Under the pieces are notes generated by a model that was given only the letters and a program-made list of their open reading frames with translations, did no database searches and was not told the DNA's origin. DNA of 64,000 nt, taken from assembly GCA_019359725.1 (NCBI GenBank), contig JAHHGR010000018.1:1-64000 (forward strand), in the 5' to 3' direction. This DNA comes from Aphanocapsa lilacina HA4352-LM1 (GTDB lineage: Bacteria; Cyanobacteriota; Cyanobacteriia; Gloeobacterales; Gloeobacteraceae). Of this stretch, positions 11,252-20,110 are shown piece by piece (position 1 is the stretch's first letter; every line of letters begins with the position of its first letter). A program made the translations under genes and the position numbers.

Positions 11252-12664
11252 CTACCGTTGCTCCGCAGCCGGCCGGGTTTCCGGCCGGCGGCTCATCGCT
11301 TCGAGGTCGAGGATCTCAGCAAGCTGCACCTCGGTGAGCAGACCCCGGTCGAGGACAATCTCGCGCGGGGAGCGGCCGGTCGCGAGCGATTCTTTGGCGA
11401 CGGCGGCAGCGTTGAGATAGCCGATGTGGGGGTTGAGGGCGGTCACCAGGGCGATTGAGCCCTCGGCGTAGGCCAGGCAGCGCTCCGGCCGGGCCTGGAT
11501 GCCCTCGATGCAGCGCGTGCGAAAAACCGTCAGGGCGTTGGTGAGGATCGTGAAGCTGTGGAGCAAATCGTAGGCGATGAGCGGCATCATCACGTTCAAT
11601 TCCAGTTGGCCCGCCTGGGAAGCCAGGGCAATCGCCTGGTCGTAGCCCATCACCTGAAAGGCGACCATCGCAAGCATCTCGCACAGCACGGGGTTGTACT
11701 TGCCGGGCATGATCGACGAACCCGGCTGCACCGGCGGCAGTTCGATTTCGCGCAGGCCCGTCTTGGGGCCGGAATCCATCAGGCGCAGATCGCCCGCGAT
11801 CTTGACCAGATCCTGGGCTAGATTGCGCAGGCTGCCGGAGACGGCCACGAAGGGCGCCATGCTCTGCATCGCCGCCATCGGTCGGGGGGCGGGGGTGAGG
11901 GCGAGTCCTGTAAGCCGGGCAAGTTCGGCAACCACCCGCACCCGGTACTGGGGATGGGTGTTGAGGCCGGTGCCGACGGCACTGCCCCCCAGGCCCAGCA
12001 CCAATAGCTCACGGCAGGCTCCCTCGATGCGGCCGTGGTGCTCGCCTGCGATCTGGGCGTAGGCCAAAAATTCGTCCCCGAGCCGCACCGGTACAGCGTC
12101 CTGCAGGTGGGTGCGCCCGGCTTTGACGATCGGCAAAAATTCGTTGCCCTTGGCCTCGAAACTCTGTTGCAGAGCGCTTAGCGCCTCTAGAAGCGGTGCA
12201 CTGGCAAAAAGCGCTCCCAGGCGGATGGCGGTGGGAATCACGTCGTTGGTGGACTGGCCGTAGTTGACGTGATCGTTGGGGTTGACCCGCTTGTAATCGC
12301 CCCGCGCGTGACCCAGGATCTCGAGGGCGCGGTTGGCGAGCACCTCGTTGATGTTCATGTGGTGGGAGGTGCCGGCACCCGCCTGGAAAATATCGACGAC
12401 GAACTGTTCGCTCCACCGGCCCGCCAGCACCTCGTCCGAGGCGCCAATGATTGCCTGAGCAACCTCTTCGGGGATGCATTGCAAGTCGGCGTTCACCCGG
12501 GCGGCGGCCCGTTTGATCAGGGCGCAGGCGCGCACGAAGTCGGGCAGCGGGCCGATGCCGCTAATCGGGAAATTCTCCACGGCCCTGAGTGTCTGGATGC
12601 CGTAGTAGGCTCCGGCGTCCAGGGTGCGCTCGCCCATCGAGTCGCGCTCGGTTCTCGGTTGCAT
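11252..12664 (-). CDS. aspA: Aspartate ammonia-lyase (aspartase)
   Basis: A 470-residue member of the aspartase/fumarase superfamily, reversibly converting L-aspartate to fumarate and ammonia. The N-terminal AYYGIQTLRAVENFPISG is characteristic of aspartase rather than fumarase. TSHHMNINEVLANRA, NDHVNYGQSTNDVIPTA and GRTHLQDAVPVRLG are the conserved substrate-site regions. The signature loop reads GSSIMPGKYNPV, with Tyr where Val is usual; the catalytic Ser, Lys and Asn are kept. Met1 is the ATG at 12664. The gene is divergent from the alcohol dehydrogenase gene and stands alone on its strand. Between 11123 and 11251 I see no gene. Confidence 0.88.
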   Translation of the reverse strand: MQPRTERDSMGERTLDAGAYYGIQTLRAVENFPISGIGPLPDFVRACALIKRAAARVNADLQCIPEEVAQAIIGASDEVLAGRWSEQFVVDIFQAGAGTSHHMNINEVLANRALEILGHARGDYKRVNPNDHVNYGQSTNDVIPTAIRLGALFASAPLLEALSALQQSFEAKGNEFLPIVKAGRTHLQDAVPVRLGDEFLAYAQIAGEHHGRIEGACRELLVLGLGGSAVGTGLNTHPQYRVRVVAELARLTGLALTPAPRPMAAMQSMAPFVAVSGSLRNLAQDLVKIAGDLRLMDSGPKTGLREIELPPVQPGSSIMPGKYNPVLCEMLAMVAFQVMGYDQAIALASQAGQLELNVMMPLIAYDLLHSFTILTNALTVFRTRCIEGIQARPERCLAYAEGSIALVTALNPHIGYLNAAAVAKESLATGRSPREIVLDRGLLTEVQLAEILDLEAMSRRPETRPAAEQR

Positions 12665-12797
12665 AGCGGTCAGTGGGCAGGAGGACTTGCCGATCGTGCC
12701 ACGAATCGGAACCTGTCCGACCCGTCTTTGCGGATGGGCATAAAAAAGTTACTAATGGGAGATGGACCTTTGAGCGAGCCGAGCGTTGAACGAGACT

Positions 12798-13892
12798 ATG
12801 GCGCTGCAAACTCTGGTGGCCCCGCAGCAGGTACGGCGCGGGCACGGTACCGTCGAAATCTTGGGGGAATGGACCCGGCGGCTCGCAAGCCGGCCGCTGA
12901 TCATCGGCGGCCAAAATACCCTGGCGCGCTGGCGACCGGTGCTGGAGAAGATTCTACAGGAGGCGAGGCTTGAAGCAGTCTTTGCCGATTACGGTATCGA
13001 CTGTACCGAGACCAATCTGGGGCGACTGGTGGACAAGGCGTCCGGGCACGACGCGGTGATCGGCGTCGGGGGCGGCAAGGCTCTCGACATGGCCAAACTG
13101 GTTGCGGCGCGCTGCGGTCTGCCGGTGATTACGGTGCCTACCTCGGCGGCTACCTGTGCGGCCTGGGCAGCTTTGGCGAATATTTACTCCGAAGCGGGCC
13201 AATGGCTCTACGGCGTCGAACTCGACCACGCTCCCGAGGGTCTGATTGTTGACTACAACTTGATTGCCACCGCCCCCATGCGCACGCTGGTAAGCGGCAT
13301 GGGCGACGCGCTTGCCAAGTGGTACGAAGCGTCCATCAGCTCCGGCGACTCGGACGATGCGCTGGTGATCAGCGCCGTGCAGCAGGCCCGGGTGCTGCGC
13401 GACTTGATTTTGCAGTCGGCAGAAGCGGCTGTGCGCGAACCCGGCGGCCGGGCCTGGGAGCAAATGGTCGATGCGAGCATTTGCCTGGCGGGGATGGTGG
13501 GGGGTCTCGGGGGGGCGCGCTGCCGCACCGTCGCCGCCCACGCCGTCCACAACGGCCTCACCAGCCTGGGTGCCACCCGCCGCTCGCTGCACGGCGAGAA
13601 AGTCGCCCTGGGCATTCTGGTGCAACTGAGGCTTGAAGAAACCGTCGGCCGCCAGCGCCTTGCGAGCATCGCCCGCGACCAGCTCGAACAGTTCTACCGC
13701 CGGGTGGGCCTGCCTTTGAACCTTGAGGATCTGCACCTCGCTCCGCTGGACGACGAGCAGTTGCTGGAGGTTGCCAAGCTGTGCTGCCGGCCGCAATCCG
13801 ACATCCATTATTTGCCGTTTGCCGTTGCGCCCGAGCAGTTGGCCCGCGTGTTGCGCGAGAGCGCCCAGCCGCTCGCCGCTCGTCTAAGCTGA
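12798..13892 (+). CDS. Iron-containing alcohol dehydrogenase family (GldA-like)
   Basis: 364 residues from the ATG at 12798 (a TTG 12 bp earlier is also in frame). It has the glycerol-dehydrogenase-like fold: NAD-binding GVGGGKALDMAK (about residues 90-101), PTSAATCAAW for the adenine/ribose site, and metal ligands plausible in GMGDALAKWYEA (Asp) and in AHAVHNGL and SLHGEKVALG (His). The usual length is 360-370. The substrate is not deducible; relatives include glycerol and sn-glycerol-1-phosphate dehydrogenases. It is followed by a UspA gene after 21 bp, so co-transcription is likely. Confidence 0.82.
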   Translation: MALQTLVAPQQVRRGHGTVEILGEWTRRLASRPLIIGGQNTLARWRPVLEKILQEARLEAVFADYGIDCTETNLGRLVDKASGHDAVIGVGGGKALDMAKLVAARCGLPVITVPTSAATCAAWAALANIYSEAGQWLYGVELDHAPEGLIVDYNLIATAPMRTLVSGMGDALAKWYEASISSGDSDDALVISAVQQARVLRDLILQSAEAAVREPGGRAWEQMVDASICLAGMVGGLGGARCRTVAAHAVHNGLTSLGATRRSLHGEKVALGILVQLRLEETVGRQRLASIARDQLEQFYRRVGLPLNLEDLHLAPLDDEQLLEVAKLCCRPQSDIHYLPFAVAPEQLARVLRESAQPLAARLS

Positions 13893-13913
13893 TGGGTGGA
13901 GCGGAGGATGGCG

Positions 13914-14324
13914 ATGTTTGAACTGATTCTGTTGCCCCTGGACAGTTCGCCGGAAAGCGAAAGGGCGCTGCAGGTGGCTTTGGGCCTTGCCCGTCAGTAC
14001 AGCAGCAAACTGCTGTTGCTGTCGGTGGTCGATTTACCCGAGCAGATGCCCGAGCGCGAGGCGCACATGGCCGAAGTGCGCGCCAAAGCCCAGACCTTGG
14101 CCCAGACTGTGCGCGACCGGCTGCAGGGCGAAGGGTATCCGACCGACGCGCGCATCGAGGCGGGCAAAGCCGCTTTTGTGATTTGCGATGTGGCCGATGA
14201 ACTTGGGGCCGCGCTCATCGTCATGGGCAGCCGCGGCCTGGGCCTCATCGAAGAAGGCAAACACCACAGCACCAGCAGCCGGGTGATCCACCTGTCGCCC
14301 TGCCCGGTGCTGGTGGTGCCCTGA
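13914..14324 (+). CDS. Universal stress protein UspA family
   Basis: 136 residues from the ATG at 13914, chosen because GGAGG at 13903-13907 is 6 bp upstream; the ATG at 13908 directly abuts it and a GTG at 13896 precedes it. The nucleotide-binding signature is VMGSRGLGLIEEGKHHSTS (near the C-terminus), close to the ATP-binding G-2X-G-9X-G-S/T pattern. Usp proteins respond to stress and bind ATP or other ligands in the cytoplasm. It lies between the alcohol dehydrogenase and cation efflux genes on the same strand. Confidence 0.88.
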   Translation: MFELILLPLDSSPESERALQVALGLARQYSSKLLLLSVVDLPEQMPEREAHMAEVRAKAQTLAQTVRDRLQGEGYPTDARIEAGKAAFVICDVADELGAALIVMGSRGLGLIEEGKHHSTSSRVIHLSPCPVLVVP

Positions 14325-14363
14325 CGGGAGCCCGGAGGGCGGCCTGCTACTGTGGTGGCAACC

Positions 14364-15311
14364 ATGAACGTTCCATCCGCGCACGCCACGCGACCCTACG
14401 CGCTGCTTTCGATCGCGGCGGCGGTGGGCACGATCGCCCTCAAATTCGGCGCCTACGCCCTGACCGGTTCGATCGGGCTCCTTTCGGACGCCGCCGAATC
14501 GGGGATCAACCTGGTGACCGCCCTGGTCACCTTCTGGGCGCTGACGGTGGCGGCGCGCGCTCCCGATCAGACCCACCCGTTTGGCCACTCAAAAGCGGAG
14601 TACTTCTCCAGCGGCCTGGAGGGGGCATTGATTTTGGTTGCGGCGGTGGGGATCGCCGTGAGTGCCGTGGGGCGGCTGTTTGCTCCGCAACCTTTGGAGC
14701 AGTTGGGCCTGGGCATGGGACTTTCGCTGGTCGCTACTGCCTTGAATGGCGGTGTGGCGGCCGTGCTGATGGCTGCGGGCAAACGACTGCGCTCCCTTGC
14801 CCTACAGGCCGACGCCCAGCACCTGCTCACCGACGTGTGGACTTCCACCGGGGTGGTGGCCGGGCTGGTGCTGGTGCAACTGAGCGGTTGGTTGGTGCTC
14901 GACCCGCTGATCGCCCTGGCGGTGGCCATCAATATCGTCTGGGCAGCCCTGCGGTTGCTGCGCGAGGCGGCGGACGGGCTGATGGACCGATCCCTGAGCG
15001 ACGAGGACACCCGCACGATCGAACAAATTCTGGTTACGCACCGCGAGGGCGGCCTGCAGTTTCACGCCCTGCGCACCCGCCAGGCCGCCTCGCGCCGGTT
15101 TATCTCCCTGCACGTCCTGGTACCCGGCGCCTGGAGCGTCCAGCACGGCCACGCCCTGTGCGAGCAGATCGAGCGCGCCATCGAGGCGGCTTTGCCCCAC
15201 AGTTGCGTCACTACCCACCTCGAACCGATCGAGGACCCGCTCTCGTGGGCTGACGCCGAACTCGACCGTACCCCCCACACGGGCGACCTTCCTGGAGAAC
15301 CCCGGCGGTGA
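14364..15311 (+). CDS. Cation diffusion facilitator (CDF) transporter
   Basis: 315 residues from the ATG at 14364 (GTG at 14352 is also possible). It has an N-terminal block of about six membrane helices and a C-terminal cytoplasmic ferredoxin-like domain (from about residue 215). In helix 2 the metal-site segment is SDAAESGINLV, so E and N occupy the positions that are usually His/Asp and Asp. In helix 5 ADAQHLLTDVWTS gives the His-x3-Asp pair. It exports divalent metals (Zn, Fe or Mn) by proton antiport. Its last codon overlaps the GTG of the next gene by 4 bp. Confidence 0.88.
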   Translation: MNVPSAHATRPYALLSIAAAVGTIALKFGAYALTGSIGLLSDAAESGINLVTALVTFWALTVAARAPDQTHPFGHSKAEYFSSGLEGALILVAAVGIAVSAVGRLFAPQPLEQLGLGMGLSLVATALNGGVAAVLMAAGKRLRSLALQADAQHLLTDVWTSTGVVAGLVLVQLSGWLVLDPLIALAVAINIVWAALRLLREAADGLMDRSLSDEDTRTIEQILVTHREGGLQFHALRTRQAASRRFISLHVLVPGAWSVQHGHALCEQIERAIEAALPHSCVTTHLEPIEDPLSWADAELDRTPHTGDLPGEPRR

Positions 15312-16996
15312 GCGCGGTGGTGCTGGCCCGCGACATGATGTCTGCGCCCGTGCGCACGCTGCGGCCGGAGATCTCTTTGATGGCGGCCCGTCAGCGCTTG
15401 ACCCGCTACGGGCACGGAGCGATGCCGGTGGTGGATGCGCCGGGCCGCCTGGTGGGGATTATCTCCCGGCGCGACCTCGATATCGCCCTTTACCACGGAT
15501 TTGCTGAGGAGCCGGTGGAGCGGTTTATGACCGCGACGGTGCTCACGGTGCCCTCAGACGCCCCGCTCGCTGAGATCGAATCGCTGATGGTCACCTACGA
15601 TATCGGCCGGGTGCCGGTGCTGGAAGCGGGGCAACTGGTGGGGATCATCACGCGCACCGACCTGCTGCGGCAGCACCACCAGCAGCGCACCGGCGGACTG
15701 CCGCTGTACTTGCCTTTGCAGGAGCGCCTTGAAGCAAAACTCAGCTTCCTAAACCTCGATCGGCTCACCCGCGTGGCCGCCGCCGCCGATGCGCTCGATC
15801 AGGTGGCTTATCTGGTGGGAGGAGCGGTGCGCGACTTGCTGCTGGGAGAAACCAGCAGCGATCTCGATGTCGTGATCGAGGGCCGCGCCGGGCAAGCCGG
15901 AGCCGCCCAGACCCTGGCGCGCACCATTGCCGAGGGCGACAAAACCTTGCGCCTGGAGTGCTTCGAGAAGTATCAGACCGCCGCACTGATCTGGCCCGAC
16001 GGTTTCGTGCTGGATCTGGCCACCGCCAGGACCGAGTTCTATCCCAGACCGGGGGCCAACCCCGAAGTCGAGAGCGCCTCGATCCGCCTCGATCTCTACC
16101 GGCGGGATTTTACGATCAACGCGATGGCCGTCTGCCTGAACGGCCCGCGCGCCTGGCAACTGATCGACTTTTTCGGCGGTTTTGTCGATTTGCGCGAACG
16201 CACGGTGCGGGTGCTGCACCCCAATAGTTTCATCGAAGATCCGACCCGCATCTTTCGGGCGGTGCGCTTTGCGCTCAGGCTCGACTTTATGATCGCCCCC
16301 CAGACCGAGACGTTTATCGTGCGCAGCGTCTCAGGCGGACTGCACGATCTTTACGGTGGGGAGCGCCTGAAGACTGAACTCGGCTACTTGCTTGCGGCCC
16401 CTTTCTGGCTGGAGGGGCTGCAACTGCTGGACCGGCTCGGGGCGCTGCGCTGCGTACACCCGGATTTGCAGCTGACGGAGGCGTTGGCGGCGGGACTGGT
16501 GTGGTTGGCGGAGGCGTACCGGACGTTTGCGCCGCTGCGGGCGGCCCTGCCCCAGTTGCGCCTCGACCGGCTATTGCTGGCGGTAGGGCCGGAGGCGGCC
16601 GAGAGCCTGCCCCTCGACGGTCAGGCGCACTCCCGCCAGCACAAAGTGCGCTCAGTCCACCCTGCTTTGGCCCGGCAAACCGACTGGTCCGCGGCCGGTC
16701 TCCACCGGTACCTGGCAGCCCTCGGCCCGGAGGAATGTTTGCTGCTGGCAAGCCTCTGCGAGGATGGCGAAAGCCGCGAGGCGATTGCCGGCTACCAGCG
16801 GCGTCGCCGGGAACCACCCCTGGTGGGCGGCGCTGATCTCAAAGCCCTGGGCCTCAAGCCCGGTCCCGACTTTCGCCGGATTCTCGATGCCGCCACCGTC
16901 GCCCAACTCGACGGCAAATTCGTCGATCGCGAAGGGGCGCTTGCCTGGTTGCAAAACCACCTCCGACAGGGCAATCGGGCCTTCGAGAAGCAATGA
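15308..16996 (+). CDS. CBS-domain CCA tRNA nucleotidyltransferase / poly(A) polymerase family
   Basis: 562 residues from a GTG that overlaps the previous stop codon (GTGA). Residues 1-125 hold two CBS motifs (HGAMPVVDAPGRLVGIISR and GRVPVLEAGQLVGIITRTD). They are followed by a class II nucleotidyltransferase head: LVGGAVRDLLLGETSSDLDVV with the catalytic Asp-x-Asp, RRDFTINAMAV, and EDPTRIFRAVRFALRL. These enzymes add A or CC to tRNA 3' ends. Many bacterial and cyanobacterial relatives carry an N-terminal DHH domain before the CBS pair; here it is missing. Since the neighbouring tRNA-Ile lacks an encoded CCA, such an enzyme is needed. Confidence 0.88.
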   Translation: MSAVVLARDMMSAPVRTLRPEISLMAARQRLTRYGHGAMPVVDAPGRLVGIISRRDLDIALYHGFAEEPVERFMTATVLTVPSDAPLAEIESLMVTYDIGRVPVLEAGQLVGIITRTDLLRQHHQQRTGGLPLYLPLQERLEAKLSFLNLDRLTRVAAAADALDQVAYLVGGAVRDLLLGETSSDLDVVIEGRAGQAGAAQTLARTIAEGDKTLRLECFEKYQTAALIWPDGFVLDLATARTEFYPRPGANPEVESASIRLDLYRRDFTINAMAVCLNGPRAWQLIDFFGGFVDLRERTVRVLHPNSFIEDPTRIFRAVRFALRLDFMIAPQTETFIVRSVSGGLHDLYGGERLKTELGYLLAAPFWLEGLQLLDRLGALRCVHPDLQLTEALAAGLVWLAEAYRTFAPLRAALPQLRLDRLLLAVGPEAAESLPLDGQAHSRQHKVRSVHPALARQTDWSAAGLHRYLAALGPEECLLLASLCEDGESREAIAGYQRRRREPPLVGGADLKALGLKPGPDFRRILDAATVAQLDGKFVDREGALAWLQNHLRQGNRAFEKQ

Positions 16997-17018
16997 GAAT
17001 CAATTGATAATGATAATC
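16994..17018 (+). promoter_or_regulatory. Fur-box-like site
   Basis: TGAGAATCAATTGATAATGATAATC contains GATAATGATAATC (17006-17018), matching the repeated GATAAT core of Fur boxes, with an upstream TGAGAATCA half. It lies about 50 bp before the TonB-receptor start. This implies iron-dependent repression. Confidence 0.75.
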
Positions 17019-17064
17019 GCTCCTGCTATCATCGCCAGGATGGTTGAGCGAGGAGTGACCGGCA

Positions 17065-19389
17065 ATGGCTGGACGGAATTTCTATAGCGAACGTTGGGCC
17101 GACCGCCTGCTCCTGGCCCTCGGTTGGGGGCTGGCCGGAACGCTTGCGGTTGTTCAGGAGGCCGTTGCAGTGCCGACGGTGCGCGATCTGGCCGGTACGG
17201 GTGACGGGCGGGCGGCGGATTTGCTGGTCCAGGAACCTGGCCCGGCCGCGACCCCTGCTCCGGAACCGGTCGTCCCCGCCGTCGAGCCTGCTGCCCCGCC
17301 ACCGGCGGTCGCCTCTGAAACCTTTGAACTGGACGATGTGACGGTCACCGGCACCTTTCGCCGCCAGAAGGTGCGCGAGATTCCCGGGAGCGTCTACGTC
17401 ATCGATCAAAAAGAAATCGAGCAAAAAGGGGCGCGCACGGTGGGGGACGCCCTGCGGGGCGTGCCGGGGGTGGTGAGCAATCTGTCCGGGGCGGGGGCGG
17501 ATGTGCACAGCACCTACTTCATCCGGGGACTGCCCACCACCAGCACCGCCCTGCTCATCGACGGCCGCTCGATCAACAACCTCAACCAGGAGCACGTCGA
17601 TCTCAACGAACTGCCGGTGGCGGGGATCGACCGCATCGAGGTGCTCACCGGCGGGGCGACCACCCTTTACGGTTCGACGGCAGTAGGCGGCGTCATCAAC
17701 GTGATCACCAAGCGCCCCCCCAAGATCTTCGAGGGCAACGTCGAGGTGACCTACGGCAGCTACGGCTACAGCGACTACCGCGCCTACGTGGGCGGACCGC
17801 TGGGCGAGAGTGTGCGCTTCAACCTCTATGCCACCTACTTCAACACCAACAACGACTTTTTCTACCGGGTGGAGCGGCCGGGCGGGCCGGTGCCGGTCTT
17901 CGAAGACAAGCGCATCAACGGGGCGTTTACCAGCACCAACTACGGCTTCGACCTCGATTGGGACATCACGCCGCGCACGACGCTCAATTTCACCAGTTAC
18001 TACCGCCAGGGCAGCCGGGGCATTTCGCTGTTCGCTATTCGCGATCCGCGCACGTCGATTCCGGCCAGCGACGAGGAGGGGAATGTCGTCAACCTTTCCG
18101 CCGACGAACTGGGCCTCAACGGGGCGCTTTTTCCGCGCATACTGATCGACTACTACGGGTTTGCCGTCACCTCCAACACCCGCCTGGGGGAGGCCGACGA
18201 CTCGAATTTGCAGGTGCGCCTCTCCTACGACCGGGGTCGCACCACCGAGCAGGAGGTCGAAGAGGGCGAGACCGAATTTGCTACCAACGACATCGGCATC
18301 TTCGGCACCCGCGTGCTGCATACCTGGCAGGTGGCCCCGGCCCTCAACTTGAGCTACGGCTTCGACTTTTTGCGCGAGGGCGGCAACTCCTTCGGCAGTG
18401 AAAACCCGCTCATTTACGAGGCAGCCATCTCGCAGCCGTCGCTGTTTGCCCTGGCAAGCTACAAACCTGCCGACGACGTGACGGTCACCCTCGGGTTGCG
18501 CGGCATCTTCGGCACCCGCGCCACCAGCCGCGAGTTCAACCGCGACTTTAACGGTGCGCTCACCCCGAGCGTCGGAGTGCGCTGGCAGGTGATCCCCCAA
18601 CTAGCCCTGCGCAGCACCTTCAGCCGCGTCTACAAGACCCCCAACTTTAACGACCTGTTCGGCCGCGGCGAGATCCTGGGCAACCCGGATCTCTTGGCTG
18701 AGAGCGGTTCAACTTTCGATGCAGGCATTGACTGGCAGCCCAGCCCGACCAGCCTGATTCGCTTCAGCTACTTTCTCAACGACATCGACAACCTCCAGGG
18801 CTACAACCTGATCGAAGAGAATTCGCCCGAAGATCAGCTACTCATCGACAAGTTCGGCTACGAACTGAACGAGCGCGTGCGGGTCAACTTCCCGCGGGTG
18901 CGCTCCAGCGGCTTCGAGTTGGCGGCAAGCTGGCAGTTTGCCCCGTACTGGACAGTCTTTGCCACCGAGACCTACACCGATTCGCGGGTGGATCGCGGCT
19001 TCAAGCCTGCCTACACCCAGACCCAGTATCCGCTGGTACCTTTTCACAGCGGCCGGGCCGGTTTTTCCTACGACAGCCCCGGCGGTTTTCGCGGGGCACT
19101 ATTTGTGAATTTCCAGGGCCTGCGCTCCAGCGATCCGCTCCACATCGGCCCGGGCTTTGCCGAACTGAATAGCCCGGCGGGACTCCCCATCGCCAACGCC
19201 TTCGCCCTGCCGCCGGGAGCGCTCCTGCCCGGCTACACGACGCTGGATTTTTCTTTTCGGGTGCCTGTGACCGAGAACCTCTCGGTGCTGGGCTACCTCG
19301 ACAACCTCACCAACACCCGCTACGAGCGCAACTACGGCAACGGCGCGCCGCCCATTAACTTTCGGCTGGGTTTGAAAGCTGCGTTCTAA
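17065..19389 (+). CDS. TonB-dependent outer-membrane receptor, probably siderophore/iron
   Basis: 774 residues. An N-terminal signal-type segment is followed by a Pro/Ala-rich linker (about 55-85), a plug domain (IPGSVYVIDQKEIEQKG, DALRGVPGVVSN, YFIRGLPTT, IEVLTGGATTLYGSTAVGGV; about 100-220) and a 22-strand barrel ending in the typical terminal Phe (LGLKAAF). ELDDVTVTG looks like a TonB box. The ATG has GAGGAG upstream and a Fur-box-like sequence lies before it, so the substrate is probably a ferric siderophore. TonB/ExbBD partners are not in this window. Confidence 0.93.
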   Translation: MAGRNFYSERWADRLLLALGWGLAGTLAVVQEAVAVPTVRDLAGTGDGRAADLLVQEPGPAATPAPEPVVPAVEPAAPPPAVASETFELDDVTVTGTFRRQKVREIPGSVYVIDQKEIEQKGARTVGDALRGVPGVVSNLSGAGADVHSTYFIRGLPTTSTALLIDGRSINNLNQEHVDLNELPVAGIDRIEVLTGGATTLYGSTAVGGVINVITKRPPKIFEGNVEVTYGSYGYSDYRAYVGGPLGESVRFNLYATYFNTNNDFFYRVERPGGPVPVFEDKRINGAFTSTNYGFDLDWDITPRTTLNFTSYYRQGSRGISLFAIRDPRTSIPASDEEGNVVNLSADELGLNGALFPRILIDYYGFAVTSNTRLGEADDSNLQVRLSYDRGRTTEQEVEEGETEFATNDIGIFGTRVLHTWQVAPALNLSYGFDFLREGGNSFGSENPLIYEAAISQPSLFALASYKPADDVTVTLGLRGIFGTRATSREFNRDFNGALTPSVGVRWQVIPQLALRSTFSRVYKTPNFNDLFGRGEILGNPDLLAESGSTFDAGIDWQPSPTSLIRFSYFLNDIDNLQGYNLIEENSPEDQLLIDKFGYELNERVRVNFPRVRSSGFELAASWQFAPYWTVFATETYTDSRVDRGFKPAYTQTQYPLVPFHSGRAGFSYDSPGGFRGALFVNFQGLRSSDPLHIGPGFAELNSPAGLPIANAFALPPGALLPGYTTLDFSFRVPVTENLSVLGYLDNLTNTRYERNYGNGAPPINFRLGLKAAF

Positions 19390-19481
19390 AAATGAGCACG
19401 CAGTGCGGTGGGCCCGGCTTGTTGGACAACTCGATAAGCTGTGCCCCTGCCCTCTAAACTGGTAATCACAAGGAGCAGGGC

Positions 19482-19634
19482 ATGAAACAAACCCGCAAAA
19501 GGTACAGCACAGACTTTAAAGCCAAAGTCGCTACCGAGGCGCTGCGGGGCGAGCAGGCCCGAGCGATACAGTCCCCCGATTTCGGGCGGCAGATTACCTT
19601 CCTGGGTGACACCGTCCAGGACACAGGTCGCTAA
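19482..19634 (+). pseudogene. IS3-type orfA remnant
   Basis: A 50-codon frame starts MKQTRKRYSTDFKAKVATEA, the classic N-terminus of IS3/IS911 OrfA helix-turn-helix proteins, with a good AGGAG before it. After about residue 25 the similarity is lost and the frame soon stops. The interval 19390-19481 probably holds the left part of the same element. No orfB is present. Confidence 0.65.
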
Positions 19635-19703
19635 GACCCCACAGAAAAAACCGTTGCCGGGCAGGGCAAACATCCCTTCCCGGCTCAGAAGTAGGAGGCT
19701 CCT

Positions 19704-20108
19704 TTGCAGACAACGGAATCGGTTGACCGGCAACCTGACTCTTTGACGCTACCAACGCTGATTGAAAGCTATATCGATGCCTTCAATCGACACGATCTGA
19801 CGAATCTAGGCAAGTTATTTCATCCACAGGCCGTCCTTGTGGCGCCCATCAATGTGCAAGTGAAGGGCCGCGAAGCAATCGTCGAGCATATTGCCTGCAA
19901 GGCGCGGGGAATGTCCATCGAACCCGAGGCCGTTGCGGTTGAGGAGGACATCGTCACCCTCAGCGGCCAGGCATGTTGTCCAGCCTTTCGCGTGCGCGCC
20001 CGCTGGCATTTTCGGATTGTCCACGGTTTGATTGCCCGGCTGCATTTGCGGCTGGTGGCCTCGATGCAAGAACTCTTGCCCCTCAAGGACGCGGGTTACG
20101 GCGAATAA
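19704..20108 (+). CDS. NTF2-like (SnoaL-type) protein
   Basis: 134 residues, starting with TTG at 19704 because AGGAGG lies 5 bp upstream. LIESYIDAFNRHDLTNLGKL and the following FHPQAVLVAPINVQVKGREA are typical of nuclear-transport-factor-2-like small barrels used as isomerases, hydrolases or binding proteins. No specific catalytic set can be named. It ends 2 bp from the convergent stop of the next gene. Confidence 0.65.
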   Translation: MQTTESVDRQPDSLTLPTLIESYIDAFNRHDLTNLGKLFHPQAVLVAPINVQVKGREAIVEHIACKARGMSIEPEAVAVEEDIVTLSGQACCPAFRVRARWHFRIVHGLIARLHLRLVASMQELLPLKDAGYGE

Positions 20109-20110
20109 AT

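Noticed and set aside
17029-18600. 523-codon open frame opposite the TonB receptor
   Set aside because: Typical antisense frame in GC-rich coding DNA; the plus strand clearly encodes the receptor with plug motifs.
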